Part shown: positions 7,540-20,095 of the stretch, one piece after another
Layout: the number at the start of each line of letters is the position of its first letter
Position numbering within the stretch: the first letter of the stretch is position 1
NCBI GenBank assembly: GCA_017516785.1
Contig: JAFXAV010000027.1
Location: 1 to 33,920 of the forward strand
DNA length: 33,920 nucleotides
Direction: 5' to 3'
Origin: Oscillospiraceae bacterium
GTDB lineage: Bacteria > Bacillota_A > Clostridia > Oscillospirales > Oscillospiraceae
Notes under the pieces: model-generated
What the model saw: the letters and a program-made list of their open reading frames with translations, nothing else
Told to the model about the DNA's origin: nothing
The model's database searches: none
Made by a program: the position numbers and the translations under genes

Positions 7540-8178
7540 ATGAAAACCAGAAGAATTCTGATGTCCCTCTTCGGCGTCATCATCTGCGCCGTCAGCGTGG
7601 GCATTTTTAAAATCGCTGCTCTGGGCGTGGATCCCTTCCAGACCCTGATGAGCGGCCTGGATAAGCTGATTCCCATCCCCTTCGGCACACTGTACGTCAT
7701 TGCCAATGTGGCGCTGCTGACCTTCTCCCTGATTGTGGACCGGCACAACATCGGCCTTGCAACCTTCATTAACCTGTTTCTGCTGGGCTATGTCACTGAA
7801 TTTACCTATGAATTCCTGCAGACCGTCATCGTGAATCCTTCCATGACCGTCCGGGTGATCTGCCTGCTGATCGGCATTGTGATCCTGTGCATTTCTTCTT
7901 CCCTGTATATGACCGCTGACCTGGGCGTTTCCACCTATGACGCTGTGGCCATCGTTCTGTCCGGTAAGTGGAAGATTGCCAAGTTCAAGTACTGCCGCAT
8001 CGCCACCGACCTGGTCTGCGTCATCGCCGGCTGCTGTCTGTTCCTGCTGGGCGGCGGCAGCTTTGCTCAGATTCCCACCATCGCCGGCGTCGGCACCATT
8101 GTCACCGCATTCTTCATGGGCCCCCTGATCGAGTACTTCAATGTGAAGATTGCCCGCCCCATGCTGGAAGGCAGATAA
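7540..8178 (+). CDS. YczE/YitT-like integral membrane protein (DUF6198 type)
   Basis: A 212-residue protein with five to six predicted transmembrane helices. The pattern near the N-terminus (GIFKIAALGVDPFQTLMSGL) and its internal echo (SSSLYMTADLGVSTYDAVAIVLS) is characteristic of the YczE/YyaS/DUF6198 membrane proteins, in which each half carries an xLGxxPxD/YDA-type loop, implying an internal duplication. Function is not established for the family; it is presumed to be transport-related. ATG 7540 follows AAGAAAGGA. The gene precedes the M28 peptidase, but a separate promoter lies between them and a weak inverted repeat (TAACT…AGTTA near 8176-8192) follows its stop, so independent transcription is likely. 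Confidence 0.8.
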   Translation: MKTRRILMSLFGVIICAVSVGIFKIAALGVDPFQTLMSGLDKLIPIPFGTLYVIANVALLTFSLIVDRHNIGLATFINLFLLGYVTEFTYEFLQTVIVNPSMTVRVICLLIGIVILCISSSLYMTADLGVSTYDAVAIVLSGKWKIAKFKYCRIATDLVCVIAGCCLFLLGGGSFAQIPTIAGVGTIVTAFFMGPLIEYFNVKIARPMLEGR

Positions 8179-8214
8179 CTGGAAATTAGTTACCATTTTT
8201 GAAAGTTATCCTTC

Positions 8215-8243
8215 TTGCAAAATCTGCCGAAATGGAGTAAAAT
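8215..8243 (+). promoter_or_regulatory. Promoter for the M28 peptidase
   Basis: TTGCAA (8215-8220), 17-bp spacer, TAAAAT (8238-8243). The start of transcription near 8250 excludes an in-frame ATG at 8215 and supports the TTG start at 8275. Confidence 0.6.
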
Positions 8244-8274
8244 GGGGAAAGAACAATATCAGGAGGTACCTGTT

Positions 8275-9504
8275 TTGAATTCCAAAGACATTATGAAAAT
8301 TTTTGAGGATACTGCCTATATCCGTACCGGCGGCAGCGCTGAAGAGCTGCGCTGCGCTCAGTATATCCAGAGAAGAGTGGCTGAGCTTGGCCTGCGGGCT
8401 GAGATCGTTCCCTTTGAGGTCCCCGTTTCCACCATCCAGGAAGAACATTTCTTCGTGGACGGAAAGGAAATCACCTGCAAGGGCTATCTCTGCTCCGGTA
8501 ATGCGGATCTGGAAGCTCCTTTTTACTATCTGAAGAATAACGATGCCTACTCCCTGTCCCAGGTGAAGGGCAAGATTGTCATGGTGGACAAGCGCATGAC
8601 CTACTGGAAGTACCAGGATGTGCTGGCTGCTGGCGCTGTGGGCTTTGTTACTTACGACGGTCATGTGAACTATGCTGACCGTGACATCGACCGCCGGGAG
8701 CTGCGCTCTTACTACCACAAGGGCAACCGCCTGCCCGCTGTCAACATCCATCTGACCGATGCGCTGCCCATGATTGAAAACGGCGTCACCAACGCCAGAA
8801 TCGTTCTGAAGCAGGAAGAGACCACCGGAGAGTCCCGGAACGTGATTCTGGACATGCCTGGTGAAATCGATGAGTATATCGTTTTCACCGCCCACTATGA
8901 CTCCACTTCTCTTTCTCAGGGCGCATTCGACAACATGACCGGCAGCGCCGCTCTGCTGGCCATCGCCGAGCATTTCTCCGGGAATCCCCATCGCCGTGGC
9001 CTGCGCTTTATCTGGTGCGGCAGCGAGGAGCGTGGTTTGCTGGGTGCCAAGGCATACTGCGCAGCCAATGAAGAGGCTTTGAAGAAGGTTGTTCTGAACA
9101 TCAACATGGACATGATCGGCTGCACCATGGGCCGTTTCGCCGCCTGCTGTACCTGTGAGGAAGCACTGGCTCATTACATCGGCTACATGGCTATGGAGCT
9201 GGGTATGGCCGCCCATACCTACATCGATGTCTACTCCAGCGACTCCACAGCCTTTGCTGACAAGGGTGTTCCCGCCGTCACCTTCGCCCGCTGGGCTCCT
9301 GAGAATACCGCAACCATCCACAACCGCTACGACACCATCGCGCTGGTGAATGGCAAGCAGCTGATCGAAGATATCAACTTCATCATCAGCTTTGCGGAGC
9401 GGATGGCAAATGCTGTGTTCTGCCCCGTGTCCCGGAAGATGCCCGAGGGCATTCTGGAAAAGCTTGATTACTATCTGATGCGCAAGCGCAGACCTGACCT
9501 CTGA
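8275..9504 (+). CDS. M28 family zinc metallopeptidase (aminopeptidase-like)
   Basis: A 409-residue peptidase of the M28 (aminopeptidase Y/S) family. Zinc and catalytic residues appear in order: HYDSTS (first His), GAFDNMTGSAAL (bridging Asp), CGSEERGLLGAK (catalytic and zinc Glu), NINMDMIGC (Asp), and a late His in TATIHNRYDT. A protease-associated-type insertion seems to occupy about residues 85-190. No signal peptide or membrane segment is visible, so it is probably cytoplasmic and used for peptide turnover. The start is TTG 8275, chosen because a perfect AGGAGG lies 8 bases upstream and because upstream in-frame ATGs fall within the promoter or lack a binding site. Monocistronic, ending in a terminator shared with convergent asnS. 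Confidence 0.9.
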   Translation: MNSKDIMKIFEDTAYIRTGGSAEELRCAQYIQRRVAELGLRAEIVPFEVPVSTIQEEHFFVDGKEITCKGYLCSGNADLEAPFYYLKNNDAYSLSQVKGKIVMVDKRMTYWKYQDVLAAGAVGFVTYDGHVNYADRDIDRRELRSYYHKGNRLPAVNIHLTDALPMIENGVTNARIVLKQEETTGESRNVILDMPGEIDEYIVFTAHYDSTSLSQGAFDNMTGSAALLAIAEHFSGNPHRRGLRFIWCGSEERGLLGAKAYCAANEEALKKVVLNINMDMIGCTMGRFAACCTCEEALAHYIGYMAMELGMAAHTYIDVYSSDSTAFADKGVPAVTFARWAPENTATIHNRYDTIALVNGKQLIEDINFIISFAERMANAVFCPVSRKMPEGILEKLDYYLMRKRRPDL

Positions 9505-9507
9505 TCG

Positions 9508-9541
9508 AATCGCCCCGAAGCAACTGCTTCGGGGCAATTTT
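9508..9541 (+). terminator. Terminator of the M28 peptidase gene
   Basis: GCCCCGAAGCA (9512-9522) pairs with TGCTTCGGGGC (9525-9535), followed by AATTTTT. Confidence 0.8.
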
Positions 9542-9550
9542 TGTATAAAG

Positions 9551-9583
9551 CAAGAGCGCTGCAAGTGAAGTGCAGCGCTCTTG
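9551..9583 (-). terminator. Terminator of asnS
   Basis: A perfect 13-bp stem (CAAGAGCGCTGCA 9551-9563 with TGCAGCGCTCTTG 9571-9583) lies immediately past the asnS stop codon. The T run on the minus strand is weak, but the second hairpin at 9508 lies just beyond. Confidence 0.65.
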
Positions 9584-9589
9584 GTGATT

Positions 9590-10981
9590 TTACAGTTCGC
9601 AGTTGCCGACGGTTCTGGGGAAGGGGATGGCATCGCGGATGTTGCCGATGCCGGTCAGGTACATGACGCAGCGCTCGAAGCCCAGGCCGAAGCCTGCGTG
9701 ACGGCAGGAACCGTACTTGCGCAGATCCATGTAGAAGCCGTAGTCCTCGGGGTTCATGCCCAGCTCTTCAATACGGGCCTTCAGCAGCTCGTAATTGTCT
9801 TCTCTCTGGGAGCCGCCGGTGATCTCACCAACGCCGGGAACCAGGCAGTCAACAGCAGCGACGGTCTTGCCATCGGGATTCAGCTTCATGTAGAAGGCCT
9901 TGATCTCCTTGGGGTAGTCGGTGACGAAGACGGGCTTCTTGAAGATCACTTCGGTCAGATAACGCTCGTGCTCGGTCTGCAGGTCACAGCCCCAGCTGAC
10001 GGGATAGTCAAACTTGTCATTGTGCTTTTCCAGCAGAGCAACAGCATCGGTATAGGTGATGCGGCCGAAGTCGTTGTTCAGAATGTTGTTCAGGCGGTCC
10101 AGCAGGCCCTTGTCCACGAAGGAGTTGAAGAAGTTCATTTCCTCGGGAGCGTGCTCCAGAACGTAGGAGATGATATACTTCAGCATATCCTCTTCCACAC
10201 GGAGCAGATCGTCCAGATCAGCGAAAGCCATTTCGGGCTCGATCATCCAGAACTCAGCTGCATGGCGGGTGGTGTTGGAGTTCTCAGCACGGAAGGTGGG
10301 GCCGAAGGTGTAGATGTTGCGGAAAGCCATGGCGAAGGTCTCGCCGTTCAGCTGTCCGGAAACGGTCAGGTTGGTGGGCTTGCCAAAGAAATCCTGGGAG
10401 AAATCCACCTTGCCGTCTTCGGTCTTGGGGATGTTGTTCAGATCCAGAGTGGTGACCTGGAACATCTCGCCTGCGCCCTCACAGTCGGAGCCGGTGATCA
10501 GGGGCGTGTGGACATAGACAAAGTCGCGGTCCTGGAAGAACTGGTGGATGGCCATGGCGGCCAGGCTGCGGACACGGAAAACGGCCTGGAAGGTGTTGGT
10601 CCGGGGACGCAGATGGGAAATGGATCGCAGGAATTCCATGGAGTGGCGCTTGGGCTGCAGGGGGAAGTCGCCGGTGGAGGGACCCTCGATGGTGACGGTT
10701 TCAGCCTGAATCTCGAAGGGCTGCTTGGAGCCGGGAGTCAGGATCAGCTTACCCTTGACGATCAGAGCAGCGCCGATGTTGATCTTGGAGATTTCCTGGA
10801 AATTCTCAATGGAATCGTTGTAAACCACCTGGATGGGGGAGAAATAAGTACCATCGCTCAGCATAATAAAGCCGAACTGCTTGCTGGGGCGGCGGTTGCG
10901 GACCCAGCCACCGATCTCGATAACCTGATCGGCGTACTTCGCGGTGTTCTTGAACAGCTCGCGCATGGTGATCAGTTCCAT
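9590..10981 (-). CDS. asnS: Asparaginyl-tRNA synthetase
   Basis: Charges tRNA-Asn with asparagine; class IIb aminoacyl-tRNA synthetase, 463 residues (usual length). An N-terminal OB-fold anticodon-binding domain (about 15-110, IGGWVRNRR) is followed by the catalytic core: the [13 protein letters not shown] region that distinguishes AsnRS from AspRS, motif 2 around [24 protein letters not shown], and motif 3 [27 protein letters not shown]. The ATG at 10981 is preceded by AGAGAGG. The gene stands alone; with the predicted promoter the leader is only about 30 bases, so there is no room for a T-box. Confidence 0.97.
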   Translation of the reverse strand: MELITMRELFKNTAKYADQVIEIGGWVRNRRPSKQFGFIMLSDGTYFSPIQVVYNDSIENFQEISKINIGAALIVKGKLILTPGSKQPFEIQAETVTIEGPSTGDFPLQPKRHSMEFLRSISHLRPRTNTFQAVFRVRSLAAMAIHQFFQDRDFVYVHTPLITGSDCEGAGEMFQVTTLDLNNIPKTEDGKVDFSQDFFGKPTNLTVSGQLNGETFAMAFRNIYTFGPTFRAENSNTTRHAAEFWMIEPEMAFADLDDLLRVEEDMLKYIISYVLEHAPEEMNFFNSFVDKGLLDRLNNILNNDFGRITYTDAVALLEKHNDKFDYPVSWGCDLQTEHERYLTEVIFKKPVFVTDYPKEIKAFYMKLNPDGKTVAAVDCLVPGVGEITGGSQREDNYELLKARIEELGMNPEDYGFYMDLRKYGSCRHAGFGLGFERCVMYLTGIGNIRDAIPFPRTVGNCEL

Positions 10982-11016
10982 AACTTAAAACCTCTCTTGC
11001 TTGCAAAATATAGTTT

Positions 11017-11045
11017 AGTATACGCCAATTTGGATGATTTTACAA
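11017..11045 (-). promoter_or_regulatory. Promoter for asnS
   Basis: Minus strand TTGTAA (11045-11040), 17-bp spacer, TATACT (11022-11017). Confidence 0.65.
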
Positions 11046-11090
11046 GAGGGAAATGGAATTTTTGTGAGAAATATTCAAAGAAAAACCAAT

Positions 11091-11819
11091 TTACTCACCA
11101 CGGGGAACCGCTGATTCCACGGAATGCTCTGTTACAGATACACCGATGGGCGGCACGATATTGACCCATAGCAAGATAAATGCACCTGTCAATATAATGG
11201 CTCCAATCAGCCAGACCCAGAAAGGGATATGGATCAGCCCGTTTTTGTGTACGAAAACAGACCAGACGATCATTGCGATAACCAAAGCAACACCAAGAAA
11301 AAGCAGGGTGTATTGATGCTCCCAGTTGTTGTGGAACAGAATCAAAAAATAGAGCCAGTAGGCAGCCGCTCCAACCCAGCCGCAGTAAAACTTAGCATGG
11401 TTGGTAAACAAGAAGAGAAGGACGCAGATGGCAACAGGTACAGCCAGAATGAGCGCCCACGTCATGCTGAAGACGCCGCTGTTGCGCAGCATCGCATACA
11501 ACAGCAAAGAGAAGATCAGAGCCACGCCAATTATAGTGAGTTTGCTGATATGGGGAATAACCGGCTTTTCAATATAGATTACTTTCGGGTCTGGTATAGT
11601 TGTCTGACTTTGCTTATCCGCTTGATTCAGGCCTGCGAGTTCGTCCAGCGTCACACTAAATAATTCGCTCATTTTAATCAGCTTGTCCAGTTCGGGGGTT
11701 GCTGAATTGTTTTCCCATTTACTCACGGATTGACGGGACACACCCAGCGCATCCGCAAGGCTGCCCTGGGACATATTCTTTTCGGTCCGAAGACGGTAGA
11801 TATTTTCACCGAGGTTCAT
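11091..11819 (-). CDS. XRE-family regulator with C-terminal membrane domain
   Basis: A 242-residue protein: an N-terminal Cro/C1-type helix-turn-helix (about 3-58; LRTEKNMSQGSLADALGVSRQSVSKWENNSATPELDKLIKMSELF) joined by a polar linker to about five hydrophobic helices (about 95-225). Such membrane-tethered XRE regulators are common in Firmicutes; the membrane part may sense envelope or small-molecule signals, but its ligand is unknown. ATG 11819 is preceded by AAGGAGG 8 bases upstream; a GTG three codons earlier overlaps that site and is rejected. It is transcribed in the same direction as the upstream hydrolase-symporter operon, whose terminator separates them. Targets cannot be inferred. 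Confidence 0.85.
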   Translation of the reverse strand: MNLGENIYRLRTEKNMSQGSLADALGVSRQSVSKWENNSATPELDKLIKMSELFSVTLDELAGLNQADKQSQTTIPDPKVIYIEKPVIPHISKLTIIGVALIFSLLLYAMLRNSGVFSMTWALILAVPVAICVLLFLFTNHAKFYCGWVGAAAYWLYFLILFHNNWEHQYTLLFLGVALVIAMIVWSVFVHKNGLIHIPFWVWLIGAIILTGAFILLWVNIVPPIGVSVTEHSVESAVPRGE

Positions 11820-11915
11820 TTTCGGCACCTCCTTCTTTGCTCTCAGGATACCATTTTCTGGCTGTAAAGTCCACCAAGCGGACGTTAAAATTTAGCAACC
11901 AACAGTTGCAGCAGC

Positions 11916-11942
11916 AAAAAAGCCCGGCAAAGCCGGACTTTT
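11916..11942 (-). terminator. Terminator of the hydrolase-symporter operon
   Basis: The minus strand reads AAAAGTCCGGC, TTT loop, GCCGGGCTTTTTT. It sits immediately after the symporter stop codon, upstream of the XRE gene. Confidence 0.8.
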
Positions 11943-11946
11943 GGGG

Positions 11947-13314
11947 TTATTTTGCGGTTTCGTTGCTTGCTTTGATGGCTGCGGCGATCTCCTTATCGTT
12001 ATAGAAGAAGTAGATGCCCAGAGCGCAGGCCACGAAGATGCAGGCAACCAGGGCGGTAGCCTGGATGCCTTCGCTGGTGGCAGCGCCTGTGCCGTCGGCA
12101 CCTTTACCCAGCAGGGTGGCGCAGACGATGACCACGATGCTCTGGCAGAGCTTGTTGGCAAAGTTTCTGGCGGCCAGGAACATGCCTGCCCGGTTTTTGC
12201 CGGTCTTGATGGTGTCGTACTGAGCCAGGTCTGCAAACATGGAGGCGGGAATGATGTTGGTGACGGCAATGGGCATGGCGATGCAGAAGCCGATAACCAG
12301 GGCAAAGCCCTGTCCGCCGATGAGACTGACCACGAATTCATAGTTGTAGATGCCAAAGTACAACAGCACATAGGTGATGCAGGCTCCGATCAGCAGCGGC
12401 TTCTTGCCAACCTTCCGGGCCAGGATATTGACCAGGGGATAGGTGCATACACCCACACCAATGGAGATGACGGTGACGATGGTGACCCAGATGTCAGGCA
12501 GGGCCAGCAGATTGGTGATGTAGTAAACCTGGGCGGTGTTGAAGAAGGTGAAGGCAACCCACATGACCAGGTATCCCACGGTGATGATGGTGAAATTCTT
12601 GTAGGAGAAGATGGCTTTCAGAGCCTCTCCCAGGGGCTGAGAGTAGGTTTTGGGTGCGATATAGTCCTGCTCCCGGATGACAAATGCGGGGATCATAGCG
12701 GCCACAGCACCGCCCACGCAGCAGACGATGAAGGGAATCCGCAGAGCCCAGATTTCCGGGATGCCGGCCCCCATCAGGAAGCCCTTGGTCATGGAGGTGC
12801 AGAACACCAGTGCATTGGAGATGACATAGAGCAGGGAGTTCATGGTGTACAGGAACACCCGGCGCTTGGGCTCGGCCACAATCTCAGCCTGGAGTGCGGA
12901 GAAGGGGATATTGTAAAGGGTGGAGAAGAGATAGTAAAGGACGAGCAGAACGCCTACCCACACTGCATTCAAATAGCTGGTGCCGTTTACGGGAGGGAAG
13001 AAAATCAGCAGGCAGCACAGGCCATAAGGCACTGCGCTCCAGCGCATGAAGGGAATACGGCGGCCCAGCCTATGCTTGCAGCTGTCGGTCAGACCTGCAA
13101 CCCAGGGGTCGGTGACGGCGTCCACCACGGTGCCGATGCCGCGGATGATGGCCATAATCAGGGCGGCGTTCAGGAAAAACTGGGGCAGGGTGGTGTTGGC
13201 GTTGGTGGGGATAAAGAAGGTCAGAAGGTAAGTGGTGACGATGCCGTTGATCATACCCCGGGCGAAATCGCCCATGCACAGGGCAATGATCTTACCGTTG
13301 GTCAGTTGTTTCAT
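11947..13314 (-). CDS. GPH-family (MFS_2) sugar:cation symporter
   Basis: A 455-residue membrane protein with about 12 transmembrane helices, of the glycoside-pentoside-hexuronide:cation symporter family (MelB type, PF13347). The family signature is clear at about residues 63-92 (TVVDAVTDPWVAGLTDSCK…GRRIPFMRW), where the conserved Asp residues of MelB-like proteins bind Na+ or H+. Substrates of the family are glycosides, pentosides and uronides; this one is unassigned. Its ATG overlaps the TGA of the upstream hydrolase by four bases (ATGA), so the two are translationally coupled and probably work together. The operon ends with the terminator at 11916. Confidence 0.88.
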   Translation of the reverse strand: MKQLTNGKIIALCMGDFARGMINGIVTTYLLTFFIPTNANTTLPQFFLNAALIMAIIRGIGTVVDAVTDPWVAGLTDSCKHRLGRRIPFMRWSAVPYGLCCLLIFFPPVNGTSYLNAVWVGVLLVLYYLFSTLYNIPFSALQAEIVAEPKRRVFLYTMNSLLYVISNALVFCTSMTKGFLMGAGIPEIWALRIPFIVCCVGGAVAAMIPAFVIREQDYIAPKTYSQPLGEALKAIFSYKNFTIITVGYLVMWVAFTFFNTAQVYYITNLLALPDIWVTIVTVISIGVGVCTYPLVNILARKVGKKPLLIGACITYVLLYFGIYNYEFVVSLIGGQGFALVIGFCIAMPIAVTNIIPASMFADLAQYDTIKTGKNRAGMFLAARNFANKLCQSIVVIVCATLLGKGADGTGAATSEGIQATALVACIFVACALGIYFFYNDKEIAAAIKASNETAK

Positions 13315-14282
13315 AGGGCGTTCTCCTTTGCAATCCGGAGGAATTTTTCACGCATGAGCTTTTTGAATTTCACAGGTTCCTCGCCCAGAGGTCCGTGGGC
13401 GGAGTTTTCAAACCAAACAAGATCCTTATCAGGGGCAACGATGGAATCGTAGTAAGCCTGAACCAGGGAAGAGGGGGTGTTATTGTCCAGCCTGCCCTGG
13501 AAAATATAGTAGGGCATCCGGAAGGGGCCGCAGTCCTTGACAAAATCATAGCGGACGATGGTGGGCCACATCTGAGAGAGGCAGACCTTGTAACCTTTGG
13601 CGGTGCCGATTTTATCCCGGAGGGAAAGCTCGGGGGATTTCAGAATGGGGATGACGGTGCCGGTGAAATAGCTGCCGCCCTTGGTGGAGTGGCCGCCATA
13701 TTTCTTCATAATGCGACGCTGAGCCATCAGACCTTCGAAAACAGGCTTGTACTGTCCGTCCACGGGAGGGCCAATTCGTTCCAGTTCGTCAATATCCTCG
13801 GCGCAGTTTGCCTCTTTTGCTTTATGAAGGGCAAAGGCATAGGAGACATTTTCATTTTCAATGCCGTTGACCACCTGACCGTAGCCGATGTAGCCGGCGA
13901 TTTTGTCGGGATACTTCTGGCAGACAAAGGTGCCAAGTTCCGTGCCCCAGCTGCCGCCCAGAAGAAAGATTTTATTCTTGTTCAGGGTGTCGCAGAGATA
14001 ATCAATCAGTTCGGAGCAGTCGCTGACCAGCTGATCGAGGGTCAGAGTTTTGGGATCACAGCCGAAGTAACTGCCGCCGGTCCCCCGCTGATCCCAGGCG
14101 ACGATGGTGAAATCATCCAGAAGATCCATATGGGCGACGGCCATGCCGTGTCTATTGGGAATGCCGGGACCGCCATGGAGGAACAGAATCACAGGGTTCT
14201 CCTGCTTTGAGCCCCAGATGTGGATGGTCTGCTTCAGACCGCCAAGTTCAATGCGTTCTTTCCGATCAATAGGATATTTCAT
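13311..14282 (-). CDS. Alpha/beta hydrolase, proline iminopeptidase-like
   Basis: A 323-residue alpha/beta-hydrolase-fold protein of the S33/proline iminopeptidase-like group. The oxyanion-hole motif HGGPG (about 37-41), the following WDQRGTGGS segment, the nucleophile elbow GGSWG (Ser about 110) and the C-terminal His (ENSAHGP, about 298) are all present. Many proteins with these motifs are aminopeptidases acting on N-terminal proline, but esterases and C-C hydrolases share them, so the substrate is open. No signal peptide; cytoplasmic. The start is ATG 14282 behind AAAGGAGGG; 12 further upstream codons are open but run through the promoter. First gene of a two-gene operon with the GPH symporter, suggesting hydrolysis of an imported compound. 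Confidence 0.82.
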   Translation of the reverse strand: MKYPIDRKERIELGGLKQTIHIWGSKQENPVILFLHGGPGIPNRHGMAVAHMDLLDDFTIVAWDQRGTGGSYFGCDPKTLTLDQLVSDCSELIDYLCDTLNKNKIFLLGGSWGTELGTFVCQKYPDKIAGYIGYGQVVNGIENENVSYAFALHKAKEANCAEDIDELERIGPPVDGQYKPVFEGLMAQRRIMKKYGGHSTKGGSYFTGTVIPILKSPELSLRDKIGTAKGYKVCLSQMWPTIVRYDFVKDCGPFRMPYYIFQGRLDNNTPSSLVQAYYDSIVAPDKDLVWFENSAHGPLGEEPVKFKKLMREKFLRIAKENAL

Positions 14283-14303
14283 AAAAATCCCTCCTTTTCT
14301 GCC

Positions 14304-14332
14304 ATTATACAGCAGCAAATGAACAAATACAA
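14304..14332 (-). promoter_or_regulatory. Promoter of the hydrolase-symporter operon
   Basis: Minus strand TTGTAT (14332-14327), 17-bp spacer, TATAAT (14309-14304), packed directly against the ATP synthase terminator. Confidence 0.7.
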
Positions 14333-14335
14333 TAA

Positions 14336-14366
14336 AAAATCCTCCGGTACAAAACCGGAGGATTTT
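14336..14366 (-). terminator. Terminator of the ATP synthase operon
   Basis: A 13-bp stem (AAAATCCTCCGGT 14336-14348 with ACCGGAGGATTTT 14354-14366) with a 5-base loop lies 20 bases past the atpC stop codon. Confidence 0.85.
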
Positions 14367-14387
14367 ATTAAGCTGAAAAGCAGATGA

Positions 14388-16270
<1,883 letters not shown>

Positions 16271-16274
16271 TCAG

Positions 16275-17123
16275 TTACTGAGAGCCTGCGACGATGTCGA
16301 TAATTTCGTTGGTGATGGCAGCCTGACGTGCCCGGTTGAACTTCAGACTCAGGTCTGCGATCATTTCCTCGGCATTGGAAGTTGCGGAGTCCATTGCGGT
16401 GCGGCGGGCAGCCTGCTCGGAAGCACGGCTCTCGCACAGGGCGCCGTAGAGGATACCGCCCAAATACTCGGGGACAATGGCGTCAAAGACTTCCTCGCAG
16501 CCGGGTTCATAGACAGTGACCACAGAAGGTCCTTCCTTCTTCTTGGGCGCATCAGGAACCAGAGGCAGAAGCTTCATGGTGCTGGGAGACTGAGACAGCA
16601 TCGAAACAAAATCGGTATAGGCCACGTGAATCTCGTCAAATTCACCATTTTTGTAGGCCTTGGAAAGCTGCTTGGAAATGGAGAAGCAGTCGCCGATGGA
16701 AACACCGGCAGCTTCTGCATAAATATCGGTCAGAACAGGCACCTTCTTGGACTTGAAGAAGTCCAGGGCCTTCTTACCAATGGGAAGAACAGTGGCTTCC
16801 TTGCCCTGGATGTTGGCCATAACCATCTTCAGGATGTTGCTGTTATAGCCGCCTGCCAGACCGCGGTCACCGGCGATGACAATGTACATCACCTTGTTGC
16901 CGGTGCGCTCTTTCAGGTAGGGAGAGGAAAATTCCAGGTTATTTGCCACGATATCATTGATGGTATCGCGGAGGATCTCAAAATAAGGGCGGGAGTTCGC
17001 AATCTGGGCCTGTGCCCGGCGCAGTTTGGAAGCAGCAACCATCTCCATGGCTTTGGTGATCTGTTTGGTGCTTTCCATGCTGCGGATGCGATTTTTGATC
17101 TCCTTGGTGGAAACGCCAGCCAT
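16275..17123 (-). CDS. atpG: ATP synthase F1 subunit gamma
   Basis: The rotor shaft of F1, 282 residues. The N-terminal helix (TKEIKNRIRSMESTKQITKAMEMVAASKLRRAQ) and the C-terminal helix with the MDSATSNAEEMI…LSLKFNRARQAAITNEIIDIV signature form the coiled coil that rotates within the alpha3beta3 hexamer. The central domain (YIVIAGDRGLAGGYNSNIL) is typical. ATG 17123 follows GGGAGGAGG. It lies 15 bases after atpA. Confidence 0.98.
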   Translation of the reverse strand: MAGVSTKEIKNRIRSMESTKQITKAMEMVAASKLRRAQAQIANSRPYFEILRDTINDIVANNLEFSSPYLKERTGNKVMYIVIAGDRGLAGGYNSNILKMVMANIQGKEATVLPIGKKALDFFKSKKVPVLTDIYAEAAGVSIGDCFSISKQLSKAYKNGEFDEIHVAYTDFVSMLSQSPSTMKLLPLVPDAPKKKEGPSVVTVYEPGCEEVFDAIVPEYLGGILYGALCESRASEQAARRTAMDSATSNAEEMIADLSLKFNRARQAAITNEIIDIVAGSQ

Positions 17124-17138
17124 GGGTAACCTCCTCCC

Positions 17139-18644
<1,506 letters not shown>

Positions 18645-18663
18645 ACTGTACCTGCTTTCTAGT

Positions 18664-19203
18664 TCAGAGTACGGTGTTCTTCAGCAAGCTGCGGACCGCA
18701 TCCAGACGGTGGGTCACAGTGTCATCCAGACGCTTGCCGTCATAGTCCAGGCGAACACCGCCCAGGCAATTCGTATCCACCTTACAGGTTAGCGCGATGC
18801 GCTTACCGGTAATGGCGGTGAGCTTGTCTGTCAGCTTCTGGCGCAGCGCGTCGGACAGCGGAATGGCGGTCACGGCAGTGACGGGCATGATGCCGTTGTC
18901 GGTATTATAGCGCTCGCTGAAAACTTTACAGCAGCCGGAGAAATGCCGAATGTATCCCTTTTCGGTGAGAATCTTCATGAAGTTCATCACATAGGGATGG
19001 ATCTGGTTGCGGAAAGAATCCTCGAGAACCTGGCAGCGTTCTGCCTTGGAAAGGCTCGGGGAGGAGAGAAGCTGCAGGAATGCGGGCTCCTCGGAGATGG
19101 CCTGATCTAGAACAGACAGCTGCTGGCCAATCTGGTTGGTCAGGTTCTCATCTTTGGCAAGGTCATAAATCGCCCCGCCGTAAACATTGGCGATCTCTGT
19201 CAT
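18664..19203 (-). CDS. atpH: ATP synthase F1 subunit delta
   Basis: A 179-residue delta (OSCP-like) subunit that links F1 to the peripheral b stalk. The N-terminal helical domain begins [16 protein letters not shown], and the C-terminal part has the family signature [33 protein letters not shown]. The ATG overlaps the atpF stop by four bases (ATGA). Confidence 0.95.
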   Translation of the reverse strand: MTEIANVYGGAIYDLAKDENLTNQIGQQLSVLDQAISEEPAFLQLLSSPSLSKAERCQVLEDSFRNQIHPYVMNFMKILTEKGYIRHFSGCCKVFSERYNTDNGIMPVTAVTAIPLSDALRQKLTDKLTAITGKRIALTCKVDTNCLGGVRLDYDGKRLDDTVTHRLDAVRSLLKNTVL

Positions 19204-19709
19204 AGCGCATCACCCAGCCCATCAATGAACTGGTTGATAAGCTTGTCATGATCAGCGCTGTCAAGCTGGCGTTCAACCACTTTCTCGGCAATGGCCATGG
19301 CAACGCCGGAGATTTCATCCTTGGCGTCGTTCAGGGCCTTCTTCTTCTCCATGGCAATGTCGTTGGCGGCCTTCTGCTTCAGAGCAGCGGCTTCCTCGCT
19401 TGCCTGGCGGATGATTTCTTCGCCGCGGGTAGTAGCAGTCTTCTGTGCGCGGTCCAGGATCTCAGATGCCTGAGCCTTGGCCTGGAGCATATTCTGCTCA
19501 TAGGTTTCCTTGATAGCCATCGCCTCGGCCTTGGCAGCTTCGGCGGCGGTGATCTCCTGATCAGCAGCTTCACGGCGCTGATCCAGGATGGCCTTAATCT
19601 TATCCAGGAAGAACTTCTTCACGAGGAACAGCTGGATAAACAGGTTGCAGATCTGGGCAATCAGGGTTACAGGATTTACCGCCACGAGGGACTGATAAAG
19701 TGTCTGCAT
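19200..19709 (-). CDS. atpF: ATP synthase F0 subunit b
   Basis: A 169-residue peripheral stalk subunit: one N-terminal membrane helix (about 13-35; NPVTLIAQICNLFIQLFLVKKF) followed by a long charged coiled coil (about 40-150) rich in Ala, Glu and Lys. It lies 52 bases after atpE, overlaps atpH and has a good AAGGAGG site. Only one b gene is seen, as expected for a homodimeric stalk. Confidence 0.95.
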   Translation of the reverse strand: MQTLYQSLVAVNPVTLIAQICNLFIQLFLVKKFFLDKIKAILDQRREAADQEITAAEAAKAEAMAIKETYEQNMLQAKAQASEILDRAQKTATTRGEEIIRQASEEAAALKQKAANDIAMEKKKALNDAKDEISGVAMAIAEKVVERQLDSADHDKLINQFIDGLGDAL

Positions 19710-19761
19710 TGATTTGCCTCCTTCCGGTCTGAATTATGTCTGATTATGCTATTGCCGGAAA

Positions 19762-20052
<291 letters not shown>

Positions 20053-20095
20053 CTAAAATTAATTCCGTTGTGTTTATTCAAATGGCCTTTGACGA

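Noticed and set aside
10982..11090. A T-box leader for asnS
   Set aside because: With the predicted promoter at 11017-11045 only about 30 bases of leader remain, and no specifier or antiterminator stem is seen.
9581..11164. A 527-codon plus-strand frame opposite asnS
   Set aside because: It spans the asnS gene and its promoter in antisense and has no protein family features.
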